Source of the DNA: Candidatus Gastranaerophilales bacterium
GTDB taxonomy: Bacteria; Cyanobacteriota; Vampirovibrionia; Gastranaerophilales; Gastranaerophilaceae
DNA: 64,000 nucleotides
Direction: 5' to 3'
Assembly (NCBI GenBank): GCA_944325875.1
Contig: CALVBU010000010.1
Span: 1 to 64,000 of the forward strand
Shown: in pieces, positions 33,884 to 42,289 of the stretch
How positions within the stretch are numbered: the stretch's first letter is position 1
Layout: each line of letters starts with the position of its first letter
Translations under genes and position numbers: made by a program
Notes under the pieces: model-generated
Databases searched by the model: none
What the model saw: only the letters and a program-made list of their open reading frames with translations
What the model was told of the DNA's origin: nothing

Positions 33884-33912
33884 TTTACAATCAGGTTAGT
33901 TTAATGTACTAT
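33884..33912 (+). promoter_or_regulatory. pyrH operon promoter
   Basis: TTTACA (33884-33889), 17 bp and TACTAT (33907-33912) precede the pyrH ribosome site (GAAAGAGG) by a normal distance. This is the likely start of the pyrH-frr-cdsA-rnc-rpe transcript. Confidence 0.65.
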
Positions 33913-33931
33913 AGAGGGAAAGAGGTCGTTT

Positions 33932-34657
33932 ATGGAAAAAAGTTTAAAATATAAGAGAGTATTAATCAAAATCAGTGGAGAGGCATTATTAGGAGATCAG
34001 CAGTTTGGTATTGACCAAAAACCGGTTTCTATGATTGCCAATGAGATAAAAAAAGCTAGAGAATTGGGAGCGGAAATTGCAGTTGTTGTCGGTGGCGGAA
34101 ATATATTTCGCGGAATGAAAAACAGCGCAAAATTAGGAATGGACCAAGCATCAGGTGATTACGTCGGAATGCTAGCAACCGTAATGAACGCAATTGCACT
34201 TCAAAGTGCATTTAATCAAATCGGCGTTCCTTGCAGAGTTCAAAGCGCTCTTGCAATTAACCAAGTGGCAGAGCCATACATAAGACACAGAGCAATCAGA
34301 CACTTAGAAAAGGGTAGAGTTGTAATCTTTGCTGCAGGTACAGGCAACCCATTCTTCACTACAGATACTGCAGCTGCATTAAGAGCATCTGAAATAAATG
34401 CAGAAGCAATGTTAATGGCGAAAAATGGAGTTGACGGCGTCTATACAGATGACCCTAAAGTAAACCCTAATGCTAAAAAATTAGAAAAAATCACATACGA
34501 TGACATTATTAAAAACGGATTAAAAGTAATGGATACTTCAGCATGTGCATTGTGCAAACAAAACAACATTCCTATTGTTGTATTTGATTTTGATGCACAA
34601 GATGGTATAAGTAAAATTTTGCAATCCGAAGAAATAGGAACATACATAAGTTTATAA
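33932..34657 (+). CDS. pyrH: Uridylate kinase
   Basis: It phosphorylates UMP to UDP in pyrimidine synthesis as a hexameric enzyme. The 241-aa protein has the hallmark KISGEALLG near the start, AVVVGGGNIFRG for the phosphate loop, and the C-terminal VDGVYTDDPKVNPNAKK. It heads a tightly packed five-gene cluster (pyrH-frr-cdsA-rnc-rpe), which pairs pyrimidine and lipid synthesis with ribosome recycling. Confidence 0.97.
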   Translation: MEKSLKYKRVLIKISGEALLGDQQFGIDQKPVSMIANEIKKARELGAEIAVVVGGGNIFRGMKNSAKLGMDQASGDYVGMLATVMNAIALQSAFNQIGVPCRVQSALAINQVAEPYIRHRAIRHLEKGRVVIFAAGTGNPFFTTDTAAALRASEINAEAMLMAKNGVDGVYTDDPKVNPNAKKLEKITYDDIIKNGLKVMDTSACALCKQNNIPIVVFDFDAQDGISKILQSEEIGTYISL

Positions 34658-34679
34658 TTTACAAAAGAAAGAGGTAAAA

Positions 34680-35258
34680 ATGTCAGATCAGGCAAACGAT
34701 TCTTTAGACGAATTATTCTTATTCGGCGAAGAAAAAATGGAAAAAGCTATTGTTCAGCTAAAGCGTGAGTTTGGACAAATCCGTTCAGGTCGTGCTAATC
34801 CACTTATTTTAGACAAAGTTGTAGTTGATTATTATGGAGCACCTACACCTTTAAGACAATTATCACAAGTAAGTGTTCAAGAAGGAACTACTCTTGTAAT
34901 CACACCTTATGACAAAACTATTCTAAAAGAAGTTGAAAAAGCAATTATCAAAGCTGAAATCGGTATCACACCAAATAGTGATGGTATCTGCATCAGATTA
35001 GCATTCCCACCTTTAACAGAAGAAAGAAGAAAAGAAATTGTTAAAGACGTTAAGAAAATCGGAGAAGATGCTAAAGTTGCAATAAGAAATATTCGTAGAG
35101 ATATGACTGATTCTTTGAAGAAAATTGAAAAAGATGAAAAATTACCTGAAGATTCAGTAAAAGATAATCAGGATAAAATCCAAAAATTAACTGATAAATA
35201 CACAGGTATTATCGACAGTAACGTTTCTGAAAAAGAAAAAGAGGTATTAACAGTATAA
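34680..35258 (+). CDS. frr: Ribosome recycling factor
   Basis: It separates ribosomal subunits after termination together with EF-G. The 192-aa protein is a little longer than usual because of an acidic N-terminal extension (SDQANDSLDELFLFG). The rest is typical: KREFGQIRSGRANPLILDKVVVDYYG, RLAFPPLTEERRKEIVK and NIRRDMTDSLKKIEKD. The ribosome site is AAAGAGG and the stop overlaps the cdsA start by one base. Confidence 0.96.
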   Translation: MSDQANDSLDELFLFGEEKMEKAIVQLKREFGQIRSGRANPLILDKVVVDYYGAPTPLRQLSQVSVQEGTTLVITPYDKTILKEVEKAIIKAEIGITPNSDGICIRLAFPPLTEERRKEIVKDVKKIGEDAKVAIRNIRRDMTDSLKKIEKDEKLPEDSVKDNQDKIQKLTDKYTGIIDSNVSEKEKEVLTV

Positions 35259-36133
35259 TGACAGAAGAGACTAAAGGCTTGAATAAAAACGCAACAAGAA
35301 TGCTTACCGGTTTTATAATGGGAACTATTGCGATGGTTTGCATATTATACGGAAAGCTTGCACTTTTATTTTTATTGTTATTTATTATTTTTTCAGCATC
35401 TAAAGAATACGTAAAAATACTTGAGCATAAAGGTTTTTATCCAAGCCTTAAAGTCATGTTTATTGCTGAAATACTAATTGCTGTAATAGCATATTTTCAG
35501 CGACTCGACTTGGTAACTGTAGCATTAACTTTTAGCGTAATAGGCGCTTTTATGTGGGTACTATTCAGAGGCCGTCAACCATACATTGCTAACGCTGCAA
35601 CTACTGTACTTGGGATGATTTATTGCGGATGGTTTCCTCTTCATTTAATATTTTTACGTTCTTTATCAAATGAAAGATTTTCTGATGGACTAGGTTTTGT
35701 TGTAATGATGTTTTGTGCAGTTCTTCTTACAGATATTGGTTGTTACTATGCAGGAAGACATCTTGGAAAACACAAACTAGCTCCTGTAGTAAGCCCTAAC
35801 AAAACTATTGAAGGCTCAATCGGTGGCGGGATTTCTGCAATCATCGGATGTATCGTAATCGGATATTTTATCGGATTAGAATGGTATATGTCTGCTATTG
35901 TCGGCATCCTTTGTACTATTTTTGCTCAAATAGGCGACCTTTGTGAATCTTTAATCAAAAGAGATGCTGGAGTTAAAGATTCTGGACATTCTCTTCCTGG
36001 TCACGGGGGATTTTTAGATAGAACAGACAGTTTTATTTTTACAATTCCTGTTATGTATTACTTTACTAAACATTTTATATTCTCAAATGATATACTTACA
36101 GGACTTATCCACTTTGTAAAAGGATTATTCTAA
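35258..36133 (+). CDS. cdsA: Phosphatidate cytidylyltransferase
   Basis: This integral membrane enzyme makes CDP-diacylglycerol for phospholipid synthesis. The 291-aa protein has about eight hydrophobic segments and the C-terminal signature SPNKTIEGSIGGG followed by DLCESLIKRDAGVKDSG and LPGHGGFLDRTDS, with the conserved Asp residues. The frr-cdsA order is common across bacteria. Confidence 0.95.
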   Translation: MTEETKGLNKNATRMLTGFIMGTIAMVCILYGKLALLFLLLFIIFSASKEYVKILEHKGFYPSLKVMFIAEILIAVIAYFQRLDLVTVALTFSVIGAFMWVLFRGRQPYIANAATTVLGMIYCGWFPLHLIFLRSLSNERFSDGLGFVVMMFCAVLLTDIGCYYAGRHLGKHKLAPVVSPNKTIEGSIGGGISAIIGCIVIGYFIGLEWYMSAIVGILCTIFAQIGDLCESLIKRDAGVKDSGHSLPGHGGFLDRTDSFIFTIPVMYYFTKHFIFSNDILTGLIHFVKGLF

Positions 36134-36826
36134 ATGTCAACTGTCAGCGAAATTTTTGAAATTCCAACTCTAGATCAAAAGTTATTTGAAATAGCTCTAA
36201 CGCATCCGTCTTATACTAAAGATAACGGATTAGAATATGTAGAGTGTTATGAAAGACTAGAGTTTCTTGGAGATTCAGTATTAAAACTTTTAATTTCTGA
36301 TTTTCTGTATAAAAAATACCCTTTGTATACAGAAGGTGATATGTCAAAGATTCGCTCTATTGCAGTTTCTGACAACACACTTTCTAAAATTGCATTTCAA
36401 ATAGGGTTAAACAAACTAATAAGAGCCGGAATTCATGATGAAAAGCAAGGTGTTACTAGATTAGAATCAGTTACAGCCTGTGCTTTTGAAGCGACTCTTG
36501 GAGCTTATTATCTCGATGGAAAACTTGAAAATTTAAAAGAATTTATTGCAAGAGTTTTTAATCCATACATAGAAGAAATTGATAAAAACTTTGAGAAATA
36601 CAATGCAAAAGCAATTTTGCAAGAATTCACTCAAAGCCTTACCAAACATACTCCTGTATATAAACTACTAGGAACCAAAGGACCTGAACATAATAAAATA
36701 TTTGAAATAGAAGTCTCTTATGAAGGTAAAGCAATAGCAACAGGAGAAGGCAGAACCAAAAAAGATGCAGAACAAAATGCAGCATACGAGGCTTGTAAAA
36801 TACTGGGGGCAATATGTCAGAAATAA
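36134..36826 (+). CDS. rnc: Ribonuclease III
   Basis: This double-strand-specific endonuclease processes rRNA precursors and other structured RNAs. The 230-aa protein has the catalytic signature ERLEFLGDSVLKLLI near residue 40 and a C-terminal double-stranded-RNA-binding domain ending KDAEQNAAYEACKIL. It starts directly after the cdsA stop and overlaps rpe by 13 bp. Confidence 0.96.
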   Translation: MSTVSEIFEIPTLDQKLFEIALTHPSYTKDNGLEYVECYERLEFLGDSVLKLLISDFLYKKYPLYTEGDMSKIRSIAVSDNTLSKIAFQIGLNKLIRAGIHDEKQGVTRLESVTACAFEATLGAYYLDGKLENLKEFIARVFNPYIEEIDKNFEKYNAKAILQEFTQSLTKHTPVYKLLGTKGPEHNKIFEIEVSYEGKAIATGEGRTKKDAEQNAAYEACKILGAICQK

Positions 36827-37455
36827 TAATATCTCCATCAATATTATCTGCAGATTTTGCAAATCTTGAACGTGATATCAAAAAAGTTGAAAATGCTGGT
36901 GCTAAATGGCTTCATGTAGATGTTATGGACGGACATTTTGTTCCTAATATTACTATTGGAGTACCTGTTGTAAAATCAATAAAAAAAATTACCAATCTAC
37001 CGCTAGATGTACACTTGATGATTGAAAACCCTGATAAATATATAAAATCATTTGCTGAAGCTGGAGCAAATATTTTAACATTCCACTACGAAGCTTGCCC
37101 TGATAATATTCAAAATATCATTGAAATGATTAAAAGCTATGGAATAAAAGCAGGACTCTCAATTAAACCCAAAACAAAACCAGAAGAAATCCTTAAATAT
37201 CTACCACTATTGGATATGGTGTTAATAATGACAGTAGAACCAGGTTTTGGCGGACAAGCATTCATGCCGGAATGCGCAGAAAAAATCCCTTTTATCAAAA
37301 AACACGCCAATAAGGATTTAATAATACAAGTTGACGGGGGCATCAACTCCGACACGGCAAGAATCTGCACACAATACGGTGCAAACTCTCTTGTAGCCGG
37401 AAATTATATATATAAATCTGATAATATTAAAGACGCAATTCAAAGTTTATACTAA
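36814..37455 (+). CDS. rpe: Ribulose-phosphate 3-epimerase
   Basis: It interconverts ribulose-5-phosphate and xylulose-5-phosphate in the pentose phosphate pathway. The 213-aa TIM barrel has the metal-binding blocks HVDVMDGHFVPNITIG and the phosphate-binding MTVEPGFGGQAFMPE and VDGGINSDTARIC. The start follows GGGGG within rnc. Its end overlaps a convergent gene by nine bases. Confidence 0.97.
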   Translation: MSEIIISPSILSADFANLERDIKKVENAGAKWLHVDVMDGHFVPNITIGVPVVKSIKKITNLPLDVHLMIENPDKYIKSFAEAGANILTFHYEACPDNIQNIIEMIKSYGIKAGLSIKPKTKPEEILKYLPLLDMVLIMTVEPGFGGQAFMPECAEKIPFIKKHANKDLIIQVDGGINSDTARICTQYGANSLVAGNYIYKSDNIKDAIQSLY

Positions 37456-38559
37456 ACCTCGTTTTTGTTTACGTTTTAAAATTTCTTCAGGATCAGAAAG
37501 CACTTTATCATCAACAGTTGCAGGATCTTCTTTTGCTACTTCTTCTTTTTTATTCTCGTTTTCTTTTGCTAACTGATCATTATCGGCGTCATTTACTGTA
37601 TTATCACCTTCAGCTTTATTTTCAGCAGCCTTAGCATCTGTTGTATTAGTTTCGGCAGGAATTGCTCCTGAAGCCTTTGAAATTTCATTTATGCTTGTAT
37701 TTATCATTCCTCTATGTTGAGTATTTTCAACTCTATCAGAGGCAAAAGTTCTATCACCTAAATCACTTTGTTTAAGTTCCTCTTCACCACTCTTAGTAGT
37801 CATTCGTCCGGTATTATCCAAGAATCCATTCAACTCTGGTAACTGACCAATACTAACGGTTTCTTTACCAAAGTTTCGACCGGTCAAGGATGTAAATTCA
37901 GCAGTACCCAGTTGCGTTAAAGCATTATCTACAGGAGCGGATAGACCTTGAACCGTACTCAAACCTTCTTGTCCAATTGAGCGGATTTCATTATTTATTC
38001 TTGAAGCTTCTTTTGCAGCTGCTTCATCTCCTGTTCTTGTATTATTTCGTCTGGCAATTAACGATTGAATTCGCGCAATCACATCATCCTTAGCAGTTTC
38101 AGCATCTGCAGAATTTATTTGAGCTTGTGACATATATTCTTCCATTGTATCCATCATATTTTGGATTTCTGCTGTATACTGGTCACTATATCCTCTAAAG
38201 GCTCTTGCTTGCAAATGTGCCGATGCGCCATCTGCAGTCATTTTATCCCTTATTGCTGTAGCATCCGTTGGATCAACCTGATCTTCAGCATTTGCACCAG
38301 CATTTGAATTAACTGCCTGATTTGCATTTATAGCTTCTACAGTAGTTGCACCTCCAGCCATTTCATAGGTTATATCCTCAGGAGCATTCTCAAGTTTTGC
38401 AACCTCTTTTGCCCACTGCAATATATAATCAGGAACCTCTTGCCCCTGTTGCTCATATTCGATAATCTCATCCGACGTACATTGTTGCCAGTTTATGGCA
38501 TTATCCTTCTTTGCCGGACGTATTTGTTGACTGGAAACTGAACCTATTGCATCTACCAT
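37447..38559 (-). CDS. Helical Ala/Asn/Asp-rich protein, possible export substrate
   Basis: The 370-aa product is predicted to be mostly helical, with low-complexity Ala/Asn/Asp/Glu stretches and an acidic, Lys-rich C-terminus. It has only one Cys, no signal peptide, no membrane segment and no recognised domain. The N-terminus, MVDAIGSVSSQQI, is Ser/Gln-rich and free of charge, as in some type III substrates. Flagellar or T3SS substrates often look like this, and the window carries a FliI-type ATPase and other candidate exported proteins. Still, this is only a suggestion. The start has AAGGAG. Confidence 0.4.
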   Translation of the reverse strand: MVDAIGSVSSQQIRPAKKDNAINWQQCTSDEIIEYEQQGQEVPDYILQWAKEVAKLENAPEDITYEMAGGATTVEAINANQAVNSNAGANAEDQVDPTDATAIRDKMTADGASAHLQARAFRGYSDQYTAEIQNMMDTMEEYMSQAQINSADAETAKDDVIARIQSLIARRNNTRTGDEAAAKEASRINNEIRSIGQEGLSTVQGLSAPVDNALTQLGTAEFTSLTGRNFGKETVSIGQLPELNGFLDNTGRMTTKSGEEELKQSDLGDRTFASDRVENTQHRGMINTSINEISKASGAIPAETNTTDAKAAENKAEGDNTVNDADNDQLAKENENKKEEVAKEDPATVDDKVLSDPEEILKRKQKRGLV

Positions 38560-38732
38560 TACGTTCTCCTTTTTATTTATTCGTTCTAGTCATCGGTTAG
38601 AACAATCAAAAACTTTAATTTTGTTAAGATATGTAACAGTTTTTATATAAAGTGAATATAAGAAGTCAATATTTTTTTAATGGAATTTTTTATATAGATA
38701 CAAGAGAGAAATAAAGAAGAGAGGTTCTAAAT

Positions 38733-38909
38733 ATGGCTAAGTTGTTAACTTTAACCAATACAGTTTCTGATACCTATAAAAATACTTCAATAGCTTTAAG
38801 TGAAGTAAATTTATCTAATAAGTTTGTAGTACGAAAAACACTTGTCGAACTGATGAAACAATCATTTTTCCACGGATCAAACAAGTTCGGTAACAATTTT
38901 ATTGCATAA
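38733..38909 (+). CDS. 58-aa conserved-looking small protein
   Basis: A short gene with GAGAGG upstream of the ATG at 38733 encodes MAKLLTLTNTVSDTYKNTSI followed by a basic middle (KFVVRKTLVELM) and a Gly/Asn/Phe-rich end. A strong intrinsic terminator 50 bp downstream marks it as a real transcription unit. I do not recognise the family. It sits beside candidate exported proteins and may belong with them. Confidence 0.5.
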   Translation: MAKLLTLTNTVSDTYKNTSIALSEVNLSNKFVVRKTLVELMKQSFFHGSNKFGNNFIA

Positions 38910-38957
38910 AGTCGTTGGAAATAAAGGAAGTAAGGAATAAAAGGATATGAAATAATA

Positions 38958-38988
38958 AGACTGACAAAAATATGTCAGTCTTTTTTTT
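38958..38988 (+). terminator. Rho-independent terminator after the 58-aa gene
   Basis: GACTGACA pairs with TGTCAGTC across a 6-nt loop, followed by eight Ts. Confidence 0.9.
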
Positions 38989-39081
38989 ATTATTCTTAAC
39001 AAAACCCCAAAATATTGTAGAAATTCTAAAAAACATCCGTATATAAAATAGTGTAATAGCAATTTGGAGTTTATTTGGTTT

Positions 39082-39423
39082 ATGGGTATGAACATTAGTT
39101 CTATGGGTCAAGTAGCATTAAATGTAGCAATGGACAGCGAATATCAAAGAATAATTCGCGAATTAAGAGCTTTAGGTATAGAACCTACAGGGAACAAAAG
39201 CACCGACAAAGCAAAATTAGAAGCTGCAAAAGCAGCTTTAAGAGCTCAAAATGAAGGTACTGTTCAAATACAAGCGGTAACTGGTACTAATGAAACTGAA
39301 AAAGCAGGTGCAGAATCATCAGCCGATAATATAAAAAATGATGCATCCATCCAAGCTCAAAATATGACTGGTGCAGATCAAATTGCAAAATTAAATAAAC
39401 TAAAAATTTTAGGCTTATATTAA
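39082..39423 (+). CDS. Small protein with LGIEPTGNK motif, possible export substrate
   Basis: The 113-aa product starts MGMNISSMGQVALNVAMDSE and has an alpha-helical motif RELRALGIEPTGNKSTDKAK, then Ala/Gln/Asn-rich helices and a short basic end. The ALGIxPTGNKxxDKA pattern is one that I recall from other Gastranaerophilales proteins, but I cannot confirm it. There is no signal peptide or membrane helix. I start at 39082; a nearby GGAG is 12 bases away. Like the 370-aa and 583-aa proteins it may be carried out of the cell by the FliI-type exporter. Function unknown. Confidence 0.45.
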   Translation: MGMNISSMGQVALNVAMDSEYQRIIRELRALGIEPTGNKSTDKAKLEAAKAALRAQNEGTVQIQAVTGTNETEKAGAESSADNIKNDASIQAQNMTGADQIAKLNKLKILGLY

Positions 39424-39424
39424 C

Positions 39425-40792
39425 CTATACATTTACCAGTTTGTATAATATAACATTTTGCTCAGCTTTTGAAAGTGTTGATATTTTACTCAAAATATTA
39501 TTAACTTTTCTGCTAAGGCAATCCATATCTGCACCTACAATAGCTTCTATTGCAAAAAAGTTTAGGGCTAACTCTTTTACCTTAATTTTAAAATCAGCTA
39601 CATCTTGATCTGACCAATCTTTTGGCACGCGAGATTTATTTATAAATGTAGCAATACGATTTATCCATAAGATATTATCAGCATCCTTTTCTACTACATT
39701 ATTCAATAGTATCCTAAGCTCTTTATCCCCAATAAATTCCTGAACTTTTATAAACCTTTTTGCAAGATTAGCTCTAGTTTTCTCGTTAAAACTATTAAAA
39801 AAGAATACTGAAATTTCGCTAATCATGTTTGTAGTAGCATTTTTCAATTCTTCAAGTGCATTTTTATAATTATCAACCAAATCATCACCACATTCAGGAA
39901 GCAAATTTCCTGTAAGAACTTTTGGAATATCTCTATAAAATAAACTAATAGGGTCTTTAGCATTCATAACGACATTTCTAAAACGCAGAGTCTTTTTAGT
40001 CAATCTTTCTGTATGGAGAGTATATTTATCTAATTCTCTTATAAAATAAATTAAGGACTTTGTTATATCTAAAATATTCTTTGTACTATTATTTGATAAA
40101 ACTTTTGAAACATCCACTAAAACAGGCATATCATCCATTACAGTTTTTTGAATTTCAAAATTTTGAGGACAAAATAACATTCTATCAAACATTAATTGAT
40201 TTAACTTTAATTGGAATTGTAATTTTTCATAAATAGCAAGAACCTCTTTATTCTTAGCCAAAACATCAAGTAACAATATGCCGACAATTGATTTTGTCAG
40301 GCCATAAGACATAAACTTTTCAAAGAAATCTGTCAATTTAACTTTTTTACCTTGAAGGATATAATCTTCAATCTCTTTTTTTAACTCAATACAACTTGAA
40401 GCATCAGATAACAAGTCTCTTTTAAGATAAGATTCGATTGAATTTGCTTTTAATTCTTCCCCTTCAAGAAGATGTCTTGCAAGACATCTAATAGCTTTAG
40501 TCAACACCGGAGGCATTTTATCAAGCTTCAAATATTCCAAATTAATCTCTGGACGTTTCGGAAATTCTTTACTACACCAAGATATAATTGGATTTTCTTG
40601 AAGATACAGTTTACCCTTTTTCATTAAGAAAAACTCTTTTTTCTCTTCTTTAATAAATTCATTTGTAATGGCATACTTTTTTAAGTCTTTGACTTGAGTA
40701 TTAGTAAGACCAACAATATAGTTTAAATCAGGATTTTTAAAAATAGTTGGATCTTTTTCAATACAAGACAATAGTTTGTTCAAATGTTCCAT
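39425..40792 (-). CDS. Unrecognised 455-aa protein with winged-helix-like start, under duplicated leader
   Basis: I do not recognise the family. The first 60 residues (LNYIVGLTNTQVKDLKKYAI) look like a winged-helix domain, and the rest is all-helical, with Leu/Lys/Asn-rich repeats and no catalytic motif. It has no signal peptide. A strong terminator hairpin and a 172-bp leader precede it, and the same leader also precedes the PP-loop gene at 42.3-43.1 kb. The ribosome site is AAAGGA, six bases from the ATG. The shared leader suggests co-regulation with that gene. A regulator or a defence component are both possible. Confidence 0.5.
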   Translation of the reverse strand: MEHLNKLLSCIEKDPTIFKNPDLNYIVGLTNTQVKDLKKYAITNEFIKEEKKEFFLMKKGKLYLQENPIISWCSKEFPKRPEINLEYLKLDKMPPVLTKAIRCLARHLLEGEELKANSIESYLKRDLLSDASSCIELKKEIEDYILQGKKVKLTDFFEKFMSYGLTKSIVGILLLDVLAKNKEVLAIYEKLQFQLKLNQLMFDRMLFCPQNFEIQKTVMDDMPVLVDVSKVLSNNSTKNILDITKSLIYFIRELDKYTLHTERLTKKTLRFRNVVMNAKDPISLFYRDIPKVLTGNLLPECGDDLVDNYKNALEELKNATTNMISEISVFFFNSFNEKTRANLAKRFIKVQEFIGDKELRILLNNVVEKDADNILWINRIATFINKSRVPKDWSDQDVADFKIKVKELALNFFAIEAIVGADMDCLSRKVNNILSKISTLSKAEQNVILYKLVNV

Positions 40793-40814
40793 AACACATC
40801 CTTTCTAAAATTTG

Positions 40815-40987
40815 CACAAAAAAGCACAGCAAAGTTGCAACTTCACTGTGCTTAAACAAAAAACTTTCAGTTACTCCTTGCAAACACATATATCATCTAT
40901 GGATAAAGCTTAGCAAGGGGTATTATAACCATTTATATTATTTACTATAATTCTAGAATAAAAAGATTTTTTAATTATTTTTTAATT
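40815..40987 (-). ncRNA. Duplicated structured leader RNA, copy 1
   Basis: This is the minus-strand leader of the 455-aa gene. Copy 2 lies at 43083-43254 and is about 93% identical. The transcript would have an outer helix ACCCCTTGC/GCAAGGAGT (8 of 9 pairs), a 31-base inner region identical in both copies, and an intrinsic terminator AAGCACAG/CTGTGCTT with an inner stem and T6. It ends about 25 bp before the gene's ATG. A terminator here fits a riboswitch- or attenuator-like leader or a stand-alone small RNA. I recognise no named Rfam family. Confidence 0.55.
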
Positions 40988-41058
40988 ATTGTCCCGAATA
41001 AAATTGGATAATAAAAGTTTTTTGAGACAGAAATTACTTTTAAATGATATTTTTGTTC

Positions 41059-41071
41059 TATAATTACCGTA
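41059..41071 (+). promoter_or_regulatory. TATAAT seven bases before the phospholipase D-like gene ATG (leaderless)
   Basis: TATAAT at 41059-41064, then seven bases to the ATG at 41072. No ribosome site is present. Confidence 0.6.
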
Positions 41072-42289
41072 ATGAATAAGTTTTTTGTATTAATAATAAT
41101 ACTAGTATTTTTTGGAAAAGCACCAGCTTTTGCCTTTGCTCAAAGTAGTAGTATTGATTTAATGTTTAATTATCCGTTTTATAAAAGACCATCTTCAAAA
41201 ATCAGAACTCAATCAGCAAAAGTACTTTATAAAGAATTAAGAAATGAAAATATTTCACTTGATTTTATGATGTATGGGATTTATATGCAACCTGAAATTT
41301 TCAATCAAATAGTGAGTTTATGTAATAATCCAAATATTAAAGTCAGAGGAATTGTCGATGTAAATACTAAAGGACAAAACGATTATCCAGATACTCATAA
41401 ATTAAAAGCAAAATGTAAATGCATAAAGACTGATTTTGCTACACGGGATGAAATGCAAGAATATTATGACAAACAAAAGAAATTAGGTTATTTAATGCAT
41501 AATAAAGTTTTTGTATTTTCAAATAATCATGTTTGGACAGGCTCAACTAATATCAGTTCAACTTGTTCTGGGGGATTTAATGCAAATGTTTCGTATTTAA
41601 TCAAAGATAAATTGGTTGCAGATTTATATAGACAAGAAATTTCACAAATGTATGACGATGAAAAATTTCATATAGATAAGCAAAAATATTTTATAAGAGA
41701 TTTAAAAATTGAAGATGGAACAATCTTAGATATATATTTTGCACCTAATACAGATATTTTAGATGAAGAAATTATTCCAAATTTTAGAAATGCTAAAAAA
41801 TCAATATATGTAGCTATGTTTTATTTTACAAATAAACATATTTTAGAAGAATTAATAAATGCTAAAAATAGAGGTGTCGATGTAAAAGTAATAGTTGACG
41901 CATCATTTGCAAAAAATTTTAATAAATATGTAACTTTATTGAGAGATAATAAAATTCCAGTAAAAGTTGAGAACTGGGCAGGTAAAATGCATTGCAAACT
42001 AGCTGTTATTGATAACCTTATAACTCTTACAGGATCTTTGAACTGGACAAATTCTGCTATTAATTTTAATGACGAGAATTTTTTAAAACTTCAAAATCCA
42101 ATGATTGCTAATAAAACAACAAAATTTTTCGATAAACTTTGGAAATCAATACCAGATAAATGGCTTTATGGTATTCCTGAAGCCGAAAGTATAGATTCAA
42201 AGTACTCATGTAAAGATGGAATTGACAATAACCATAATGGACTAGTGGATAATGAAGATCCCAAATGCAAATTAAATACTATTGAGTAG
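41072..42289 (+). CDS. Secreted phospholipase D-superfamily (HKD) protein
   Basis: The 405-aa product has a signal peptide (FVLIIILVFFGKAPAFAFA), then two phospholipase D/nuclease HxK motifs: HNKVFVFSNNHVWTGSTN and HCKLAVIDNLITLTGSLN. In each, the His and Lys are followed by the Gly-Ser pair typical of endonucleases and phospholipases. The C-terminus ends with a Cys-bounded calcium-binding-like CKDGIDNNHNGLVDNEDPKC. It is likely an extracellular or periplasmic nuclease or lipase. It converges on the PP-loop gene (18-bp overlap). Both are flanked by the duplicated leader. Confidence 0.85.
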   Translation: MNKFFVLIIILVFFGKAPAFAFAQSSSIDLMFNYPFYKRPSSKIRTQSAKVLYKELRNENISLDFMMYGIYMQPEIFNQIVSLCNNPNIKVRGIVDVNTKGQNDYPDTHKLKAKCKCIKTDFATRDEMQEYYDKQKKLGYLMHNKVFVFSNNHVWTGSTNISSTCSGGFNANVSYLIKDKLVADLYRQEISQMYDDEKFHIDKQKYFIRDLKIEDGTILDIYFAPNTDILDEEIIPNFRNAKKSIYVAMFYFTNKHILEELINAKNRGVDVKVIVDASFAKNFNKYVTLLRDNKIPVKVENWAGKMHCKLAVIDNLITLTGSLNWTNSAINFNDENFLKLQNPMIANKTTKFFDKLWKSIPDKWLYGIPEAESIDSKYSCKDGIDNNHNGLVDNEDPKCKLNTIE

